A stretch of DNA of 64,000 bases. Origin: Buttiauxella gaviniae. GTDB taxonomy: Bacteria > Pseudomonadota > Gammaproteobacteria > Enterobacterales > Enterobacteriaceae. Below the pieces are notes generated by a model. The model saw only the letters and a program-made list of their open reading frames with translations. It did no database searches and was not told the DNA's origin. The position numbers and the translations under genes are program-made. The DNA lies in the NCBI RefSeq assembly GCF_040786275.1, contig NZ_JBFMVT010000002.1, positions 3,224,001 to 3,288,000 of the forward strand, read 5' to 3'. Below, in pieces: positions 38,828 through 49,177 of the stretch (positions are counted from its first letter, which is position 1; the number at the start of each line of letters is the position of its first letter).

Positions 38828-41476
38828 ATGAGCGACCTTGCCAGAGAAATTACACCGGTCAACATTGAGGAAGAGCTAAAAAGCTCGTATCTGGATTACG
38901 CGATGTCGGTTATTGTCGGCCGCGCACTGCCAGATGTCCGCGATGGACTCAAGCCGGTACACCGTCGCGTACTTTACGCCATGAACGTATTGGGCAATGA
39001 CTGGAATAAAGCGTATAAAAAATCCGCCCGTGTTGTTGGTGACGTAATCGGTAAATATCACCCGCATGGTGATACCGCTGTATATGACACTATCGTGCGT
39101 ATGGCGCAGCCATTCTCTTTGCGTTACATGTTGGTAGATGGCCAGGGAAACTTCGGCTCTGTAGACGGTGACTCCGCCGCGGCGATGCGTTATACGGAAA
39201 TCCGTATGTCGAAAATCGCGCATGAGCTGATGGCCGATCTCGAAAAAGACACGGTAGATTTCGTCGATAACTACGACGGAACCGAACGCATTCCTGATGT
39301 TATGCCAACCAAAATTCCTAACCTGCTGGTAAACGGTTCGTCCGGTATCGCGGTAGGTATGGCAACAAACATCCCGCCTCATAACATTACCGAAGTGATC
39401 AACGGCTGCCTCGCTTTTATTGAAGACGAGAACATCAGCGTTGAAGGGTTGATGGAACACATCCCAGGCCCGGACTTCCCGACAGCGGCAATCATCAATG
39501 GCCGTCGTGGCATTGAAGAAGCGTACCGCACCGGGCGCGGCAAAATTTACATCCGTGCTCGTGCAGAAGTAGAAGCCGATGCTAAAACCGGCCGTGAAAC
39601 GATCATCGTTCATGAAATTCCGTATCAGGTAAACAAGGCGCGCCTGATCGAGAAAATCGCTGAGCTGGTGAAAGATAAACGCGTTGAAGGCATTAGCGCG
39701 CTGCGTGACGAATCTGATAAAGACGGCATGCGTATTGTTATCGAAATCAAGCGCGATGCCGTCGGCGAAGTGGTTCTGAATAATCTTTATTCTCAAACCC
39801 AACTTCAAACTTCCTTCGGTATCAACATGGTTGCTCTGCACCAGGGCCAACCAAAGATCATGAACCTGAAAGATATTCTTTCTGCGTTCGTGCGTCACCG
39901 TCGTGAAGTGGTTACGCGTCGTACTATTTTCGAACTGCGTAAAGCGCGCGACCGTGCGCATATCCTCGAAGGCCTGGCGATTGCGCTGGCTAATATCGAC
40001 CCGATCATCGAACTGATTCGTCACTCTCCAAACGCGGCTGAAGCGAAAGCTGGCCTGATTGCGCGTTCATGGGATCTGGGCAACGTTGCGGCCATGCTGG
40101 AACGTGCAGGTGATGATGCAGCACGTCCTGAGTGGCTGGAACCAGAATTTGGTATTCGTGATGGTCAATATTTCCTGACCGAGCAACAAGCCCAAGCGAT
40201 TCTGGATCTGCGTTTGCAGAAACTGACCGGCCTTGAGCATGAAAAACTGCTCGACGAGTATAAAGAGCTGCTGGAGCAGATCGCTGAGTTGCTGCACATT
40301 TTGGGCAGCGCTGAACGTCTGATGGAAGTGATCACTGAAGAGTTGGTGGCCATGCGCGATCAGTTTGGCGACAAACGCCGCACTGAAATCACCGCGAACA
40401 CGGCTGACATCAACATCGAAGATCTGATCAACCAGGAAGACGTGGTTGTGACGCTGTCTCACCAGGGTTATGTGAAGTATCAGCCATTGACTGATTACGA
40501 AGCACAGCGCCGTGGCGGTAAAGGCAAATCTGCAGCCCGTATTAAAGATGAAGATTTTATCGATCGCCTGCTGGTGGCCAATACACACGATACCATTCTG
40601 CTGTTCTCCAGCCGTGGCCGTCTGTACTGGATGAAAGTTTATCAGTTGCCGGAAGCGAGCCGTGGTGCACGTGGCCGTCCAATTGTTAACCTTCTGCCGC
40701 TGGAAGCGAACGAACGTATTACTGCCATTCTGCCAGTGCGTGAATACGCCGAAGGCATCAACGTGTTTATGGCTACCGCGAGCGGTACCGTGAAGAAAAC
40801 CGCGTTGACCGACTTCAGCCGTCCACGTTCTGCAGGCATTATCGCCGTTAACCTCAACGAGGGTGACGAGCTGATTGGCGTTGATTTGACTGACGGTAGC
40901 AACGAAGCGATGTTGTTCTCGGCTGCGGGTAAAGTGGTGCGCTTCAAAGAAGACGCCGTTCGTACCATGGGCCGTACTGCAACAGGTGTTCGCGGTATCA
41001 AACTGGCGGGTGAAGATAAAGTCGTTTCCCTGATCATTCCGCGCGGCGAAGGGTCTATCCTGACCGTTACGCAGAATGGCTACGGTAAACGTACCGCTGC
41101 TGAAGAGTATCCGACCAAGTCGCGTGCAACTCAGGGCGTTATCTCCATTAAAGTGACCGAGCGTAACGGCAGCGTCGTTGGTGCGGTTCAGGTGGAAGAT
41201 ACCGACCAGATTATGATGATCACCGATGCCGGTACTCTGGTTCGTACTCGCGTTTCTGAAGTGAGCGTCGTTGGTCGTAATACTCAGGGTGTTATCCTCA
41301 TCCGTACCGCGGAAGATGAAAACGTTGTGGGTCTGCAACGTGTTGCAGAGCCGGTTGACGAAGAAGAACTGGATGCTATCGACGGCACCGTTGCGGAAGG
41401 TGATGACGACATCGCACCAGAAGCGGAAAGTGATGAAAATACCGACGATGCAGCAGACGACGAAGCGGACGAATAA
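38828..41476 (+). CDS. gyrA: DNA gyrase subunit A
   Basis: Breaks and rejoins DNA in the gyrase A2B2 complex that introduces negative supercoils. The 882-residue protein is slightly longer than the 875 of E. coli because of an acidic Asp/Glu-rich tail. The catalytic Tyr122 is in [10 protein letters not shown]. In the quinolone-resistance region (GDTAVYDTI) residue 83 is Thr, not the Ser of E. coli, and residue 87 is the usual Asp. The GyrA box QRRGGKG begins the DNA-wrapping beta-pinwheel. Start ATG 38828 gives [18 protein letters not shown]. Strong terminator downstream. Confidence 0.97.
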   Translation: MSDLAREITPVNIEEELKSSYLDYAMSVIVGRALPDVRDGLKPVHRRVLYAMNVLGNDWNKAYKKSARVVGDVIGKYHPHGDTAVYDTIVRMAQPFSLRYMLVDGQGNFGSVDGDSAAAMRYTEIRMSKIAHELMADLEKDTVDFVDNYDGTERIPDVMPTKIPNLLVNGSSGIAVGMATNIPPHNITEVINGCLAFIEDENISVEGLMEHIPGPDFPTAAIINGRRGIEEAYRTGRGKIYIRARAEVEADAKTGRETIIVHEIPYQVNKARLIEKIAELVKDKRVEGISALRDESDKDGMRIVIEIKRDAVGEVVLNNLYSQTQLQTSFGINMVALHQGQPKIMNLKDILSAFVRHRREVVTRRTIFELRKARDRAHILEGLAIALANIDPIIELIRHSPNAAEAKAGLIARSWDLGNVAAMLERAGDDAARPEWLEPEFGIRDGQYFLTEQQAQAILDLRLQKLTGLEHEKLLDEYKELLEQIAELLHILGSAERLMEVITEELVAMRDQFGDKRRTEITANTADINIEDLINQEDVVVTLSHQGYVKYQPLTDYEAQRRGGKGKSAARIKDEDFIDRLLVANTHDTILLFSSRGRLYWMKVYQLPEASRGARGRPIVNLLPLEANERITAILPVREYAEGINVFMATASGTVKKTALTDFSRPRSAGIIAVNLNEGDELIGVDLTDGSNEAMLFSAAGKVVRFKEDAVRTMGRTATGVRGIKLAGEDKVVSLIIPRGEGSILTVTQNGYGKRTAAEEYPTKSRATQGVISIKVTERNGSVVGAVQVEDTDQIMMITDAGTLVRTRVSEVSVVGRNTQGVILIRTAEDENVVGLQRVAEPVDEEELDAIDGTVAEGDDDIAPEAESDENTDDAADDEADE

Positions 41477-41527
41477 TCCGAAAGTTGTCGTCTGATATGA
41501 GCCATCCAGGTTGATACTTTCAACCCT

Positions 41528-41566
41528 TAAAACGCCCGACGCATTCATTGCGTCGGGCGTTTTGTA
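41528..41566 (+). terminator. Rho-independent terminator of gyrA
   Basis: Perfect 15-bp stem AAAACGCCCGACGCA / TGCGTCGGGCGTTTT with loop TTCAT, then GTATTTT. Confidence 0.9.
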
Positions 41567-41637
41567 TTTTAATACCCTGTACTATTCTGATGAATGAAAG
41601 TCAGGTGAATTCAAGATTCAATTAACAAGGCGAAACA

Positions 41638-42024
41638 ATGGCTATTCCTGAAAAGTATGAAAGTGTAGAGCGCTGGGCATTCGGCGATACCGAGCGCCAG
41701 GCGGATGAACTGGTCAAGCTGGTGCTTGATGGGGTGAAAACCGCAACCTGCTCCAATCTGGACGGGGAAGGCATTGCGCAGCCGGGTGATATTTTTGTGG
41801 TAGTCGATGGCAAGAATGAACCGGTTTGCGCGATTGAGCTGACCAAAGTGGATATGAGCACTTACGATCAAGTAGACGAAGCCCACGCGTTGGCAGAAGG
41901 GGAAGGCGACAAAACCCTGGCTTACTGGCGTCGTGAGCATAAGCGCTTTTTTGAAGAGTACGATCTGTTTTCCCCGGACATGACGCTGGTGCTGATGCAT
42001 TTCAAGGTCATCGAAAAGTTCTGA
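41638..42024 (+). CDS. ASCH-domain protein
   Basis: A 128-residue ASCH-domain protein (PUA-like fold), a group that binds RNA or modified nucleosides; some members hydrolyse N4-acetylcytidine. The pattern WAFGDTERQADELVKLVLDGVKTATCSNL carries the conserved Gly-Lys-Thr-Ala-Thr patch (GVKTAT) typical of the domain. GDIFVVVDGKNEPVCAIEL and a C-terminal YWRREHKRFFEE block follow. The ATG at 41638 follows AAGGCGAAACA. It sits alone between the gyrA terminator and a REP before rcsC. I recall no counterpart at this place in E. coli K-12, where rcsC and gyrA are neighbours. Confidence 0.85.
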   Translation: MAIPEKYESVERWAFGDTERQADELVKLVLDGVKTATCSNLDGEGIAQPGDIFVVVDGKNEPVCAIELTKVDMSTYDQVDEAHALAEGEGDKTLAYWRREHKRFFEEYDLFSPDMTLVLMHFKVIEKF

Positions 42025-42049
42025 TTTCATCTATAACGTCGATTTCGTC

Positions 42050-42079
42050 AGTCGGGTAAGCGCGGCGCTTCCCGACATT
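42050..42079. repeat. REP palindrome between the ASCH gene and rcsC
   Basis: GTCGGGTAAGCGCGGCGCTT continued by CCCGACATTA, a single REP-like hairpin 25 bp after the ASCH gene. Confidence 0.65.
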
Positions 42080-42188
42080 AACTTGACGTTCAAGACGATA
42101 GCCACACATCCTTTGCCGTTGCGGGCTGCCATTTTTGCGGCTACCTTAACGGCATCCAAAGTTTTACACTTCTATAACCAGGCTCAAT

Positions 42189-45038
42189 TTGAAATATCTT
42201 GTCTCTTTTCGCACCACACTCAAAGTCTCCCGCTATCTGTTTCGGGCGCTGGCTTTATTGCTTTGGCTGCTGATTGCGCTCTTTTCGGTTTTCTATATTG
42301 TTAATGCGCTCCACGAAAAAGAGTCAGAAATTCGTCAGGAATTTAATATCAGCTTCGACCAGGCGCAGCGCTATATTCAGCGCACGTCTGATGTGGTGAA
42401 AGAGCTCAAGTACATTGCGGAAAATCGTCTTACGGCGGCGAACGGCGTGCTGCCGACCATGGAAAATGACGACAACAAAATTGACCCACCGAGTTTTATG
42501 CCGCTGTTCCCGGATTCCGACTGTTCTGCGGTAAGCACCTCCTGGCGCTCTTCGTTGCAATCCCTTGCGTGGTTTTTACGCTACTGGCGAGACAACTTTT
42601 CTGCGGCCTACGATCTCAACCGCGTCTTCTTGATTGGCGGTGACAACCTATGTATGGCGGATTTCGGCCTGCGTGAAATGCCGCTTGAGCGTGAAAAAGC
42701 GCTAAAAACGCTGCATGAGCGCATTTTAAAATACCGTAACGCACCGCAGGAAGAACGCAGCAACAGTATTTACTGGATTGGCCAGGGGGCGCGTCCGGGC
42801 GTGGGTTACTTCTATACGCTGACGCCGGTTTATCTGGCTAACCGCTTGCAGGCGCTGCTGGGCGTCGAGCAAACCATCCGTATGGAAAACTTCCTGTCGC
42901 CGGGCTCAATGCCTATCGGCGTTACGATTCTGGATGAAAACAGCCATCCGCTGATTTCACTGACCGGGCCGGAAACACGCATTCAGCCAGATGATAAGTG
43001 GCTGCAGGAGCGTTCGTGGTTTGGTTACACATCAGGCTTCAAGCAGTTCATCCTCAAGAAAAGTTTACCGCCTTCATCAATGAGCGTGGTCTACTCCGTG
43101 CCGGTGGATATGGTGCTGGAGCGCATTCGCATGCTCATCCTTAACGCCGTGCTGTTAAACATCCTGGTTGGCGCGCTGCTGTTTACCCTGGCGCGAATGT
43201 ATGAGAAACGGATATTTATTCCGGCAGAAAATGACGCACAGCGTCTGGAAGAGCATGAGCAGTTCAACCGTAAAATTGTTGCCTCTGCGCCGGTCGGGAT
43301 CTGCATTCTGCGCACTCAGGACGGCACCAACATTCTGAGTAATGAACTGGCGCACAATTACCTCAATATGCTGACTCACGAAGACCGGCAGCGCCTGACG
43401 CAAATCATCTGCGGGCAGCAGGTTAACTTCGTTGATGTCCTGACCAGCAGCCATACCAACCTGCAGATTAGCTTTGTCCATTCGCGTTATCGCAATGAAA
43501 ACGTGGCGATCTGTGTGCTGGTGGATGTGAGCGCGCGCGTCAAAATGGAAGAGTCGCTCCAGGAGATGGCGCAGGCATCTGAGCAGGCGAGTCAGTCAAA
43601 ATCCATGTTCCTTGCTACGGTGAGCCACGAGCTACGGACTCCGCTTTACGGGATTATTGGTAACCTGGATTTATTGCAAACCAAAGAGCTGCCAAAAGGG
43701 GTCGATCGTCTGGTCACGGCGATGAACAACTCTTCAAGCCTGTTGCTGAAAATTATCAGCGATATTCTCGATTTCTCGAAAATTGAATCTGAGCAGTTAA
43801 AAATTGAGCCGCGTGAGTTCTCCCCGCGTGAAGTCATGAGCCACATTACGGCGAACTATTTGCCGCTGGTGGTGCGTAAACAACTTGGCCTGTACTGCTT
43901 TATCGAGCCTGATGTGCCGCTGACGCTGCAAGGCGACCCGATGCGCCTGCAGCAGGTGATTTCTAACCTGCTCAGTAACGCGATTAAATTTACCGATATT
44001 GGCTGCATCATTCTCCATGTCAGCGTCGAAGGGGATTATCTCTCCCTGCGCGTGCGCGACACGGGGGTGGGGATCCCGGCCAAAGAAGTGACGCGATTGT
44101 TCGACCCGTTCTTCCAGGTCGGTACCGGCGTGCAGCACAACTTCCAGGGCACCGGGCTGGGGCTTGCTATTTGCGAGAAGCTCATCAGCATGATGGACGG
44201 TGATATTTCCGTGGATACTGAAGTGGGAATGGGTAGCCAGTTCACTATTCGTATTCCTTTATATAGTGCGAATTACGCCGAGCAATCCCAAGTGGAAGGG
44301 CTGATGAATAAGCGCTGCTGGTTGGCGGTGCGTAATGCTTCCCTGAGCAAATATCTTGAGTCGTTGCTTGTCAGAAATCATTTTGATGTTCAGCCATATC
44401 ATGGCGAAACGCCTGATAGCGATGATATTTTAATTACCGATGATGATCTGGAAAAAGCCTGGGAAGGGCGCGCGGCCATTATTTTCTGCCGCCGCCATAT
44501 CGGTATTCCTGTTGAAGCCTCCCCTGGCTGCTGGCTGCATAGCCTTGCGGCCCCGCATGATTTATTGCTGTTATTGGGTCGCATCTACAGCGTTACGGTG
44601 ACTTTACCGGGCACGGATTCCGCAACACCTGTGCCGTCTGGCAGCAATGAGCGCAACGATGACATGATGATCCTTGTGGTTGACGATCATCCAATTAACC
44701 GACGTTTGCTGGCAGATCAGTTGGGATCGTTAGGGTATCAGTGTAAGACGGCAAACGACGGCGTTGATGCGCTCAATGTGCTGAGTAAAAATCATATTGA
44801 TATTGTGCTTAGCGATGTCAACATGCCGAATATGGATGGCTATCGCCTGACACAACGTATTCGCCAGCTAGGTTTGACGCTGCCGGTTGTCGGCGTGACG
44901 GCGAATGCGCTGGCCGAAGAGAAACAGCGTTGCCTGGAGTCGGGAATGGATAGCTGCCTGTCGAAGCCAGTAACGTTGGATATTCTTAAAACGACAGTGG
45001 AAATTTACGCGGCCAGGGTGCGCAAGAGCAGGGGATAA
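42189..45038 (+). CDS. rcsC: Hybrid sensor histidine kinase RcsC
   Basis: Inner-membrane hybrid kinase of the Rcs envelope-stress phosphorelay. The 949-residue protein equals E. coli RcsC in length. Membrane helices at about 18-40 and 312-334 bracket a periplasmic domain. The kinase His is in ATVSHELRTPLYGIIGNLDLL (about 479), with ATP-binding boxes NLLSNAIKFTD and GTGLGLAI. An ABL linker follows, and the C-terminal receiver has its Asp in VLSDVNMPNMDG (about 875). The start is TTG at 42189, giving MKYLVSFRTTLK as in the family. It converges with rcsB. Confidence 0.96.
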   Translation: MKYLVSFRTTLKVSRYLFRALALLLWLLIALFSVFYIVNALHEKESEIRQEFNISFDQAQRYIQRTSDVVKELKYIAENRLTAANGVLPTMENDDNKIDPPSFMPLFPDSDCSAVSTSWRSSLQSLAWFLRYWRDNFSAAYDLNRVFLIGGDNLCMADFGLREMPLEREKALKTLHERILKYRNAPQEERSNSIYWIGQGARPGVGYFYTLTPVYLANRLQALLGVEQTIRMENFLSPGSMPIGVTILDENSHPLISLTGPETRIQPDDKWLQERSWFGYTSGFKQFILKKSLPPSSMSVVYSVPVDMVLERIRMLILNAVLLNILVGALLFTLARMYEKRIFIPAENDAQRLEEHEQFNRKIVASAPVGICILRTQDGTNILSNELAHNYLNMLTHEDRQRLTQIICGQQVNFVDVLTSSHTNLQISFVHSRYRNENVAICVLVDVSARVKMEESLQEMAQASEQASQSKSMFLATVSHELRTPLYGIIGNLDLLQTKELPKGVDRLVTAMNNSSSLLLKIISDILDFSKIESEQLKIEPREFSPREVMSHITANYLPLVVRKQLGLYCFIEPDVPLTLQGDPMRLQQVISNLLSNAIKFTDIGCIILHVSVEGDYLSLRVRDTGVGIPAKEVTRLFDPFFQVGTGVQHNFQGTGLGLAICEKLISMMDGDISVDTEVGMGSQFTIRIPLYSANYAEQSQVEGLMNKRCWLAVRNASLSKYLESLLVRNHFDVQPYHGETPDSDDILITDDDLEKAWEGRAAIIFCRRHIGIPVEASPGCWLHSLAAPHDLLLLLGRIYSVTVTLPGTDSATPVPSGSNERNDDMMILVVDDHPINRRLLADQLGSLGYQCKTANDGVDALNVLSKNHIDIVLSDVNMPNMDGYRLTQRIRQLGLTLPVVGVTANALAEEKQRCLESGMDSCLSKPVTLDILKTTVEIYAARVRKSRG

Positions 45039-45042
45039 CTAA

Positions 45043-45116
45043 TGGTGGATGTCGCTTACGCTAATCCACCCTACAACGGCTTTGTAGATCGGGTAAGCAT
45101 AAGCGCCACCCGACAT
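45043..45116. repeat. REP pair between convergent rcsC and rcsB
   Basis: GGTGGATGTCGCTTACGCTA continued by ATCCACC (45043-45070) and GATCGGGTAAGC...GCGCCACCCGAC (45087-45114) are opposite REP hairpins. They fill the 84 bp between the two stop codons and may serve as a transcript boundary. Confidence 0.75.
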
Positions 45117-45122
45117 TAGCGG

Positions 45123-45773
45123 TTACTCTTTATCGGCTGGAGACAGGCTCACCGATGAAAGGTAATTCAGCAGAGCGATGTCGTTCTCAACACCCAATTT
45201 CATCATGGCTGATTTTTTCTGGCTGCTGATAGTTTTAATGCTGCGGTTCAGTTTACGGGCAATTTCAGTCACCAGGAAACCTTCTGCAAACAGGCGCAGC
45301 ACTTCGCTCTCTTTAGGAGACAAACGCTTGTCGCCGTAGCCGCCAGCGCTGATTTTTTCCAGCAGGCGAGAAACGCTTTCAGGGGTGAATTTTTTGCCTT
45401 TCTGCAAGGCAGCCAGCGCTTTTGGTAAGTCGGTTGGCGCACCTTGCTTCAGTACAATCCCTTCGATATCCAGTTCCAACACCGCGCTCAAAATAGCCGG
45501 GTTGTTGTTCATCGTCAGAACGATGATCGAAATATTCGGGAAGTGACGCTTGATGTATTTGATAAGCGTAATGCCGTCGCCGTATTTGTCGCCAGGCATT
45601 GAGAGATCGGTTATCAAAACATGGGCATCAAGTTTTGGCAGATTATTGATAAGCGCTGTGGAATCTTCAAACTCGCCGACAACATTCACCCACTCGATTT
45701 GCTCGAGAGATTTACGAATGCCGAACAGGACAATCGGATGGTCGTCGGCAATAATTACGTTCATACTGTTCAT
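45123..45773 (-). CDS. rcsB: Response regulator RcsB
   Basis: Transcription regulator at the end of the Rcs phosphorelay, controlling capsule, flagella, division and osmotic genes with RcsA or alone. The 216-residue protein has a receiver domain with phospho-Asp56 (HVLITDLSMPGD) and a LuxR-type helix-turn-helix (LSPKESEVLRLFAEGFLVTEIARKLNRSIKTISSQK). The ATG at 45773 (MNSMNVIIADDHP) is supported by near-identity to E. coli RcsB. It follows rcsD by 16 bp; in E. coli a second rcsB promoter lies inside rcsD. Confidence 0.97.
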   Translation of the reverse strand: MNSMNVIIADDHPIVLFGIRKSLEQIEWVNVVGEFEDSTALINNLPKLDAHVLITDLSMPGDKYGDGITLIKYIKRHFPNISIIVLTMNNNPAILSAVLELDIEGIVLKQGAPTDLPKALAALQKGKKFTPESVSRLLEKISAGGYGDKRLSPKESEVLRLFAEGFLVTEIARKLNRSIKTISSQKKSAMMKLGVENDIALLNYLSSVSLSPADKE

Positions 45774-45789
45774 GTAATAGGCTACCTTG

Positions 45790-48447
45790 CTACAGCAAAC
45801 TCTTGACGTAAGCGTCAATATCGCTGGTATATTTTTGTATGTTGGTAGCATCACTTTCACGAATGTGATGCTCTAACGTTTCACATAACTGCTTGCCGGG
45901 TACCAGATTGAGCATTGCAAACACCCCTTTCAAGCGGTGAGCTGTTTGCGCTAACGCTGCGAAATCATGCGCCGCAGATTCAGTATACAATCTCCTAACA
46001 TCTTCCGGTACTGTGTCAACAAACAGTGCGTAATAGCCACTGGCATGAAGCTGTGCATTTTCATCGCCACCTAACGGTGATTCTGAAGTTCCTTCTTGCG
46101 CCAGTTGCTCTTCTATCAGCTGTAGCACCGCATCCTGCATGGCATTACTGATATTAAAATTAACGCGGAACTGGCCTGGGCCAAGTTTACGCATTCCGTT
46201 CTCATCATCGCTTAAAAGCAACCCATAAGATGTAAGATTAGACGGATTATCTGTCAGGAAGATATCAAACTCTTGACTTGCCAGTCTTTCATCCGGGGTG
46301 ATGCACTGTGCCCCCCAGTTTTCCAGCAGGCGAGTGACGATATTTCGTACTTCATTCGAGGTAATATCAATCATCGCTACCACATCATCCAGCAGTTTTT
46401 CTTCCTGCTCTTCCTGCTGGGGTTCCGCCGTCATTTTGATGTGCAGATTGTAGCGAGTGCCAATTTCTTCACGGGTTTTGATATTAAGATGACCACCCAA
46501 TTTGCGAGAAAGCTGGTCGCATAAATAGAATGTTAAACCGTTAGCTTTCCCGTAACGATCTTCCTGGGTTTCGTTCAGGAACGGGAAGTGGAGATTATCA
46601 ACTTCACCGCTGCTAATACCTTCTCCGGTGTCCAGAATACGGAACAGCAGGCGGTCCGGGCCCGACTCTTCTTCGGTAATATCAAGAGTGATTTTGCCAA
46701 TCTGTGTGGTTGTCACCGAATAGTGCAGTAACAACAGCAGCACTTTACGCAGCGCTTCTCTGTCGCCGTGGCGCTCTTCATCGGCCGCCAGGTGATTATT
46801 GATTAACAACTGCAAACCCTTACGTTTAATAACCGGCAGCATTTCAAGCGCCACTTCATCAATCAGGGGTTGAATGGCGAATTTCGTGGCGTGGGTTTTC
46901 CAGGTGTCAGACTCCAGCATATTCAGCAGTTGAATCTCATCCACCAGGCGCACTATCGTTTGGGCTTCATTGGCGACCGCACGCGCTTCCGGTGTATTGA
47001 GCGCGCTGGCGTGTTCGGCGATATTTTTCACCGGTAGCTGTAGCGCTTCGCCAATATGCTGCATGAATGTCACACGCCCTTGCTGATTTTTTTCATACAG
47101 GCGCTGAGCTTGCTTGAGCTTTTTGTTTACCAGAATCTCGCGATCCTGATCGCGAATCACGAAGATCTGCGTGCGCGGCGCAATCTGGCTACGGAACTGG
47201 CGGATCTCATATAGCTCGTTGTTAATCGTCGCCTGGATAACGCCCTGATGCTGATCGGCCATCGCAATAATGTTTTGAAGATTCAGGTGCGGCAGGAGAT
47301 GGTCGGCAATTTTGTTGCTGATAACCGTGCGGTTTGAATCCAGGTCATGCACCAACAGCCCCAGCGGCAGTTGGGCAACAATCTCTTCATTTAATGCGCG
47401 TAAGATTTGCAACTCGCCGTTGCCAGTTTGTACCTCGGCTGGGCGCGCTGTCTGTTGACGAAATGTGGTGAAGCCAAAAAAAGCGAGCGCCAGAAGGCCG
47501 ATATTGAGCAACAGCGGCAGCAAAATGTTCTGCAACGTATCCATCAGCAGCGTGCCAAGCGGCACTTGCCACGCCAGGCGCAGATTCGTGGAAGCAAGAG
47601 GGGAGGCGATTTCAATTTTTGCACCATTAAAATTAATGGTGACGCTATCCGCGCCCTCTTTTTCCGAAACGTTGCCCGGTAACTGCGCGTCATTATTTTC
47701 CAGACGGAAACTGTCCAGCGGCATGCCAGGAGGAATCAAGTCATTGATGGGTAGATCAAACGCGACGACGGTTGCCAGGTGACCCGGCTGGTTAAACGTG
47801 GTGCGTAACGTGAAGTAGTGGCCGTTTTGCCAGGCGAGTTGGCGCAATGGAGAAAAGCTTTCGCGTTCATCCAGCGCGTTTGCCTGCTGAAGCATTTCTG
47901 CACGGCGGGAGTCGACGATTGAACCAACGCCACTCTCTTTAAGCCCGGAGGAGAGATCTTTAAGCGGCAACGTTGAAACCAGGATCATGCTGTTGTCCTG
48001 GCCGTTTAAGTAATACATCGACCACGGGCTGTTTTCGGCACCCCACAGCGTATCGAGATAGGTTGAGATACGTTGTGTCATATCCAGCGTTGAGCTGTCG
48101 TGAGAGCCAAAAATCAGCGCTTCCGTTTTACGACGCGTTTTTTCTAAATAGTAAACATCCTGGCGCAGGCGAGTCTCTTGCAAACCGTCGCTTGCCGGTG
48201 TCGTAGACACGGCGATGTTGTCATAAATTTGCCAGGTCGCGTAACGGTAGCTATCGATTCTTTTATGCAGCGCATGGGTGATATCCACCACCTGGTAGCT
48301 TTTGCCTTTCAGCCAGGTGTTGACGGCGCTTTGTACCATAACACCCATAGCGACCAGTAACACGACGATCAATAGTAGAAAGAAGCGCGTGATATTGCCG
48401 GGGATAAGCGAAAATTTATTAGGGATCATACTGTCTGACTGACTCAT
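45790..48447 (-). CDS. rcsD: Phosphotransferase intermediate RcsD
   Basis: Inner-membrane protein passing phosphate from the RcsC receiver to RcsB. The 885-residue protein has a membrane helix at about 20-42 (ITRFFLLLIVVLLVAMGVMV), a periplasmic domain, and a second helix at about 310-330. A kinase-like region follows without a usable phospho-His. The C-terminal HPt domain has the active His at about 837 (AQTAHRLKGVFAMLN). The ATG at 48447 (MSQSDSMIPNKFSLIPGN) is the likely start; the longer frame to 48498 lacks family support. It is co-transcribed with rcsB. Confidence 0.94.
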   Translation of the reverse strand: MSQSDSMIPNKFSLIPGNITRFFLLLIVVLLVAMGVMVQSAVNTWLKGKSYQVVDITHALHKRIDSYRYATWQIYDNIAVSTTPASDGLQETRLRQDVYYLEKTRRKTEALIFGSHDSSTLDMTQRISTYLDTLWGAENSPWSMYYLNGQDNSMILVSTLPLKDLSSGLKESGVGSIVDSRRAEMLQQANALDERESFSPLRQLAWQNGHYFTLRTTFNQPGHLATVVAFDLPINDLIPPGMPLDSFRLENNDAQLPGNVSEKEGADSVTINFNGAKIEIASPLASTNLRLAWQVPLGTLLMDTLQNILLPLLLNIGLLALAFFGFTTFRQQTARPAEVQTGNGELQILRALNEEIVAQLPLGLLVHDLDSNRTVISNKIADHLLPHLNLQNIIAMADQHQGVIQATINNELYEIRQFRSQIAPRTQIFVIRDQDREILVNKKLKQAQRLYEKNQQGRVTFMQHIGEALQLPVKNIAEHASALNTPEARAVANEAQTIVRLVDEIQLLNMLESDTWKTHATKFAIQPLIDEVALEMLPVIKRKGLQLLINNHLAADEERHGDREALRKVLLLLLHYSVTTTQIGKITLDITEEESGPDRLLFRILDTGEGISSGEVDNLHFPFLNETQEDRYGKANGLTFYLCDQLSRKLGGHLNIKTREEIGTRYNLHIKMTAEPQQEEQEEKLLDDVVAMIDITSNEVRNIVTRLLENWGAQCITPDERLASQEFDIFLTDNPSNLTSYGLLLSDDENGMRKLGPGQFRVNFNISNAMQDAVLQLIEEQLAQEGTSESPLGGDENAQLHASGYYALFVDTVPEDVRRLYTESAAHDFAALAQTAHRLKGVFAMLNLVPGKQLCETLEHHIRESDATNIQKYTSDIDAYVKSLL

Positions 48448-48891
48448 TGTTAGCGCGCAACCCGGCGAGCATTCGCCACTTAAAAAAATCCACTGCACTG
48501 CTATGCCAGCAGGCAGGCGTCCAGGCTGTTAGTAAACACACCAACTTGCCCTGGTAAGAATACCTGCAACGTGCGTTGGCGTCATCGTCTTCGCAGGTAA
48601 AACCCCACGAGTATAATTCGAAATCGCTACATTTCCAGGTTGTTGATAATTAGCAAAAATAACGCCGTCTAATCGTATGTATTTCATTCAGTGCTATGGG
48701 TTATTTTTGTACAAAATAATTTTTGCTGTACAACTATTTTTCTGGAATGAGAGTCTATTTAGATTTTCTTTTTTGAGAAAGTTCCCGGTTCGCTTTCAGG
48801 AAAGCATGACAAGAAAAAAGGAAATTTCTTAATAGTCATTACTATTTAGGTGGGAGTAGCACAAAATGATTAAAGTTACGTAAAGAAGCGT
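48448..48891. other. AT-rich non-coding interval between rcsD and micF
   Basis: 444 bp without a credible gene. It must contain the rcsD promoter on the minus strand. The part around 48680-48880 is very AT-rich with many T- and A-runs. I could not place an RcsB box or other operator with confidence. Confidence 0.5.
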
Positions 48892-48983
48892 AAAAAAAAC
48901 CGGATGCAAGCATCCGGTCCAAATAGGGGTAAACAGACATTCAGAATTGAATGACGGTAATAAATAAAGTTAATGATGATAGC
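48892..48983 (-). ncRNA. micF: MicF regulatory RNA
   Basis: On the minus strand the 92-nt sequence begins GCTATCATCATTAACTTTAT, the conserved MicF 5' end that pairs with ompF mRNA. It ends in a terminator hairpin ACCGGATGC / GCATCCGGT followed by eight U. The interior (TACCGTCATTCA, CTGAATGTCTGTTTACCCC) also matches E. coli MicF closely. It is divergent from ompC, sharing the upstream control region, as in E. coli, so OmpR control of both is likely. Confidence 0.93.
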
Positions 48984-49148
48984 GGGATGTATTTTATATA
49001 TAAATCAGAGATATGTTTTGTCATTCAGTGCTACTGGCATTATGTTTTCGTATCTTATTGATTTATTGTTATGTTTTAATTTTTTTGATTATTAGTGCTT
49101 ATATTATTGTCTTTTTGTGCGGAAAAAAGTTCCATAAAATTAACATTC

Positions 49149-49177
49149 TGAAACATGTATATGGATAAATGAAACAT
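49149..49177 (+). promoter_or_regulatory. OmpR-binding repeats upstream of ompC
   Basis: Two TGAAACAT motifs at 49149 and 49170, 21 bp apart, match the conserved OmpR sites of the E. coli ompC promoter. The downstream TATCATATTCGGATTGGATT and the 5' leader ending GAGGGTTAATAACATG are also close to E. coli ompC. The 326-bp interval 48984-49309 is thus the ompC/micF control region. Confidence 0.8.

Noticed and set aside
38876..41548. Long antisense open frames (382 and 493 codons) over gyrA
   Set aside because: They mirror gyrA codons and their translations are His/Arg/Phe-rich with no domain pattern.
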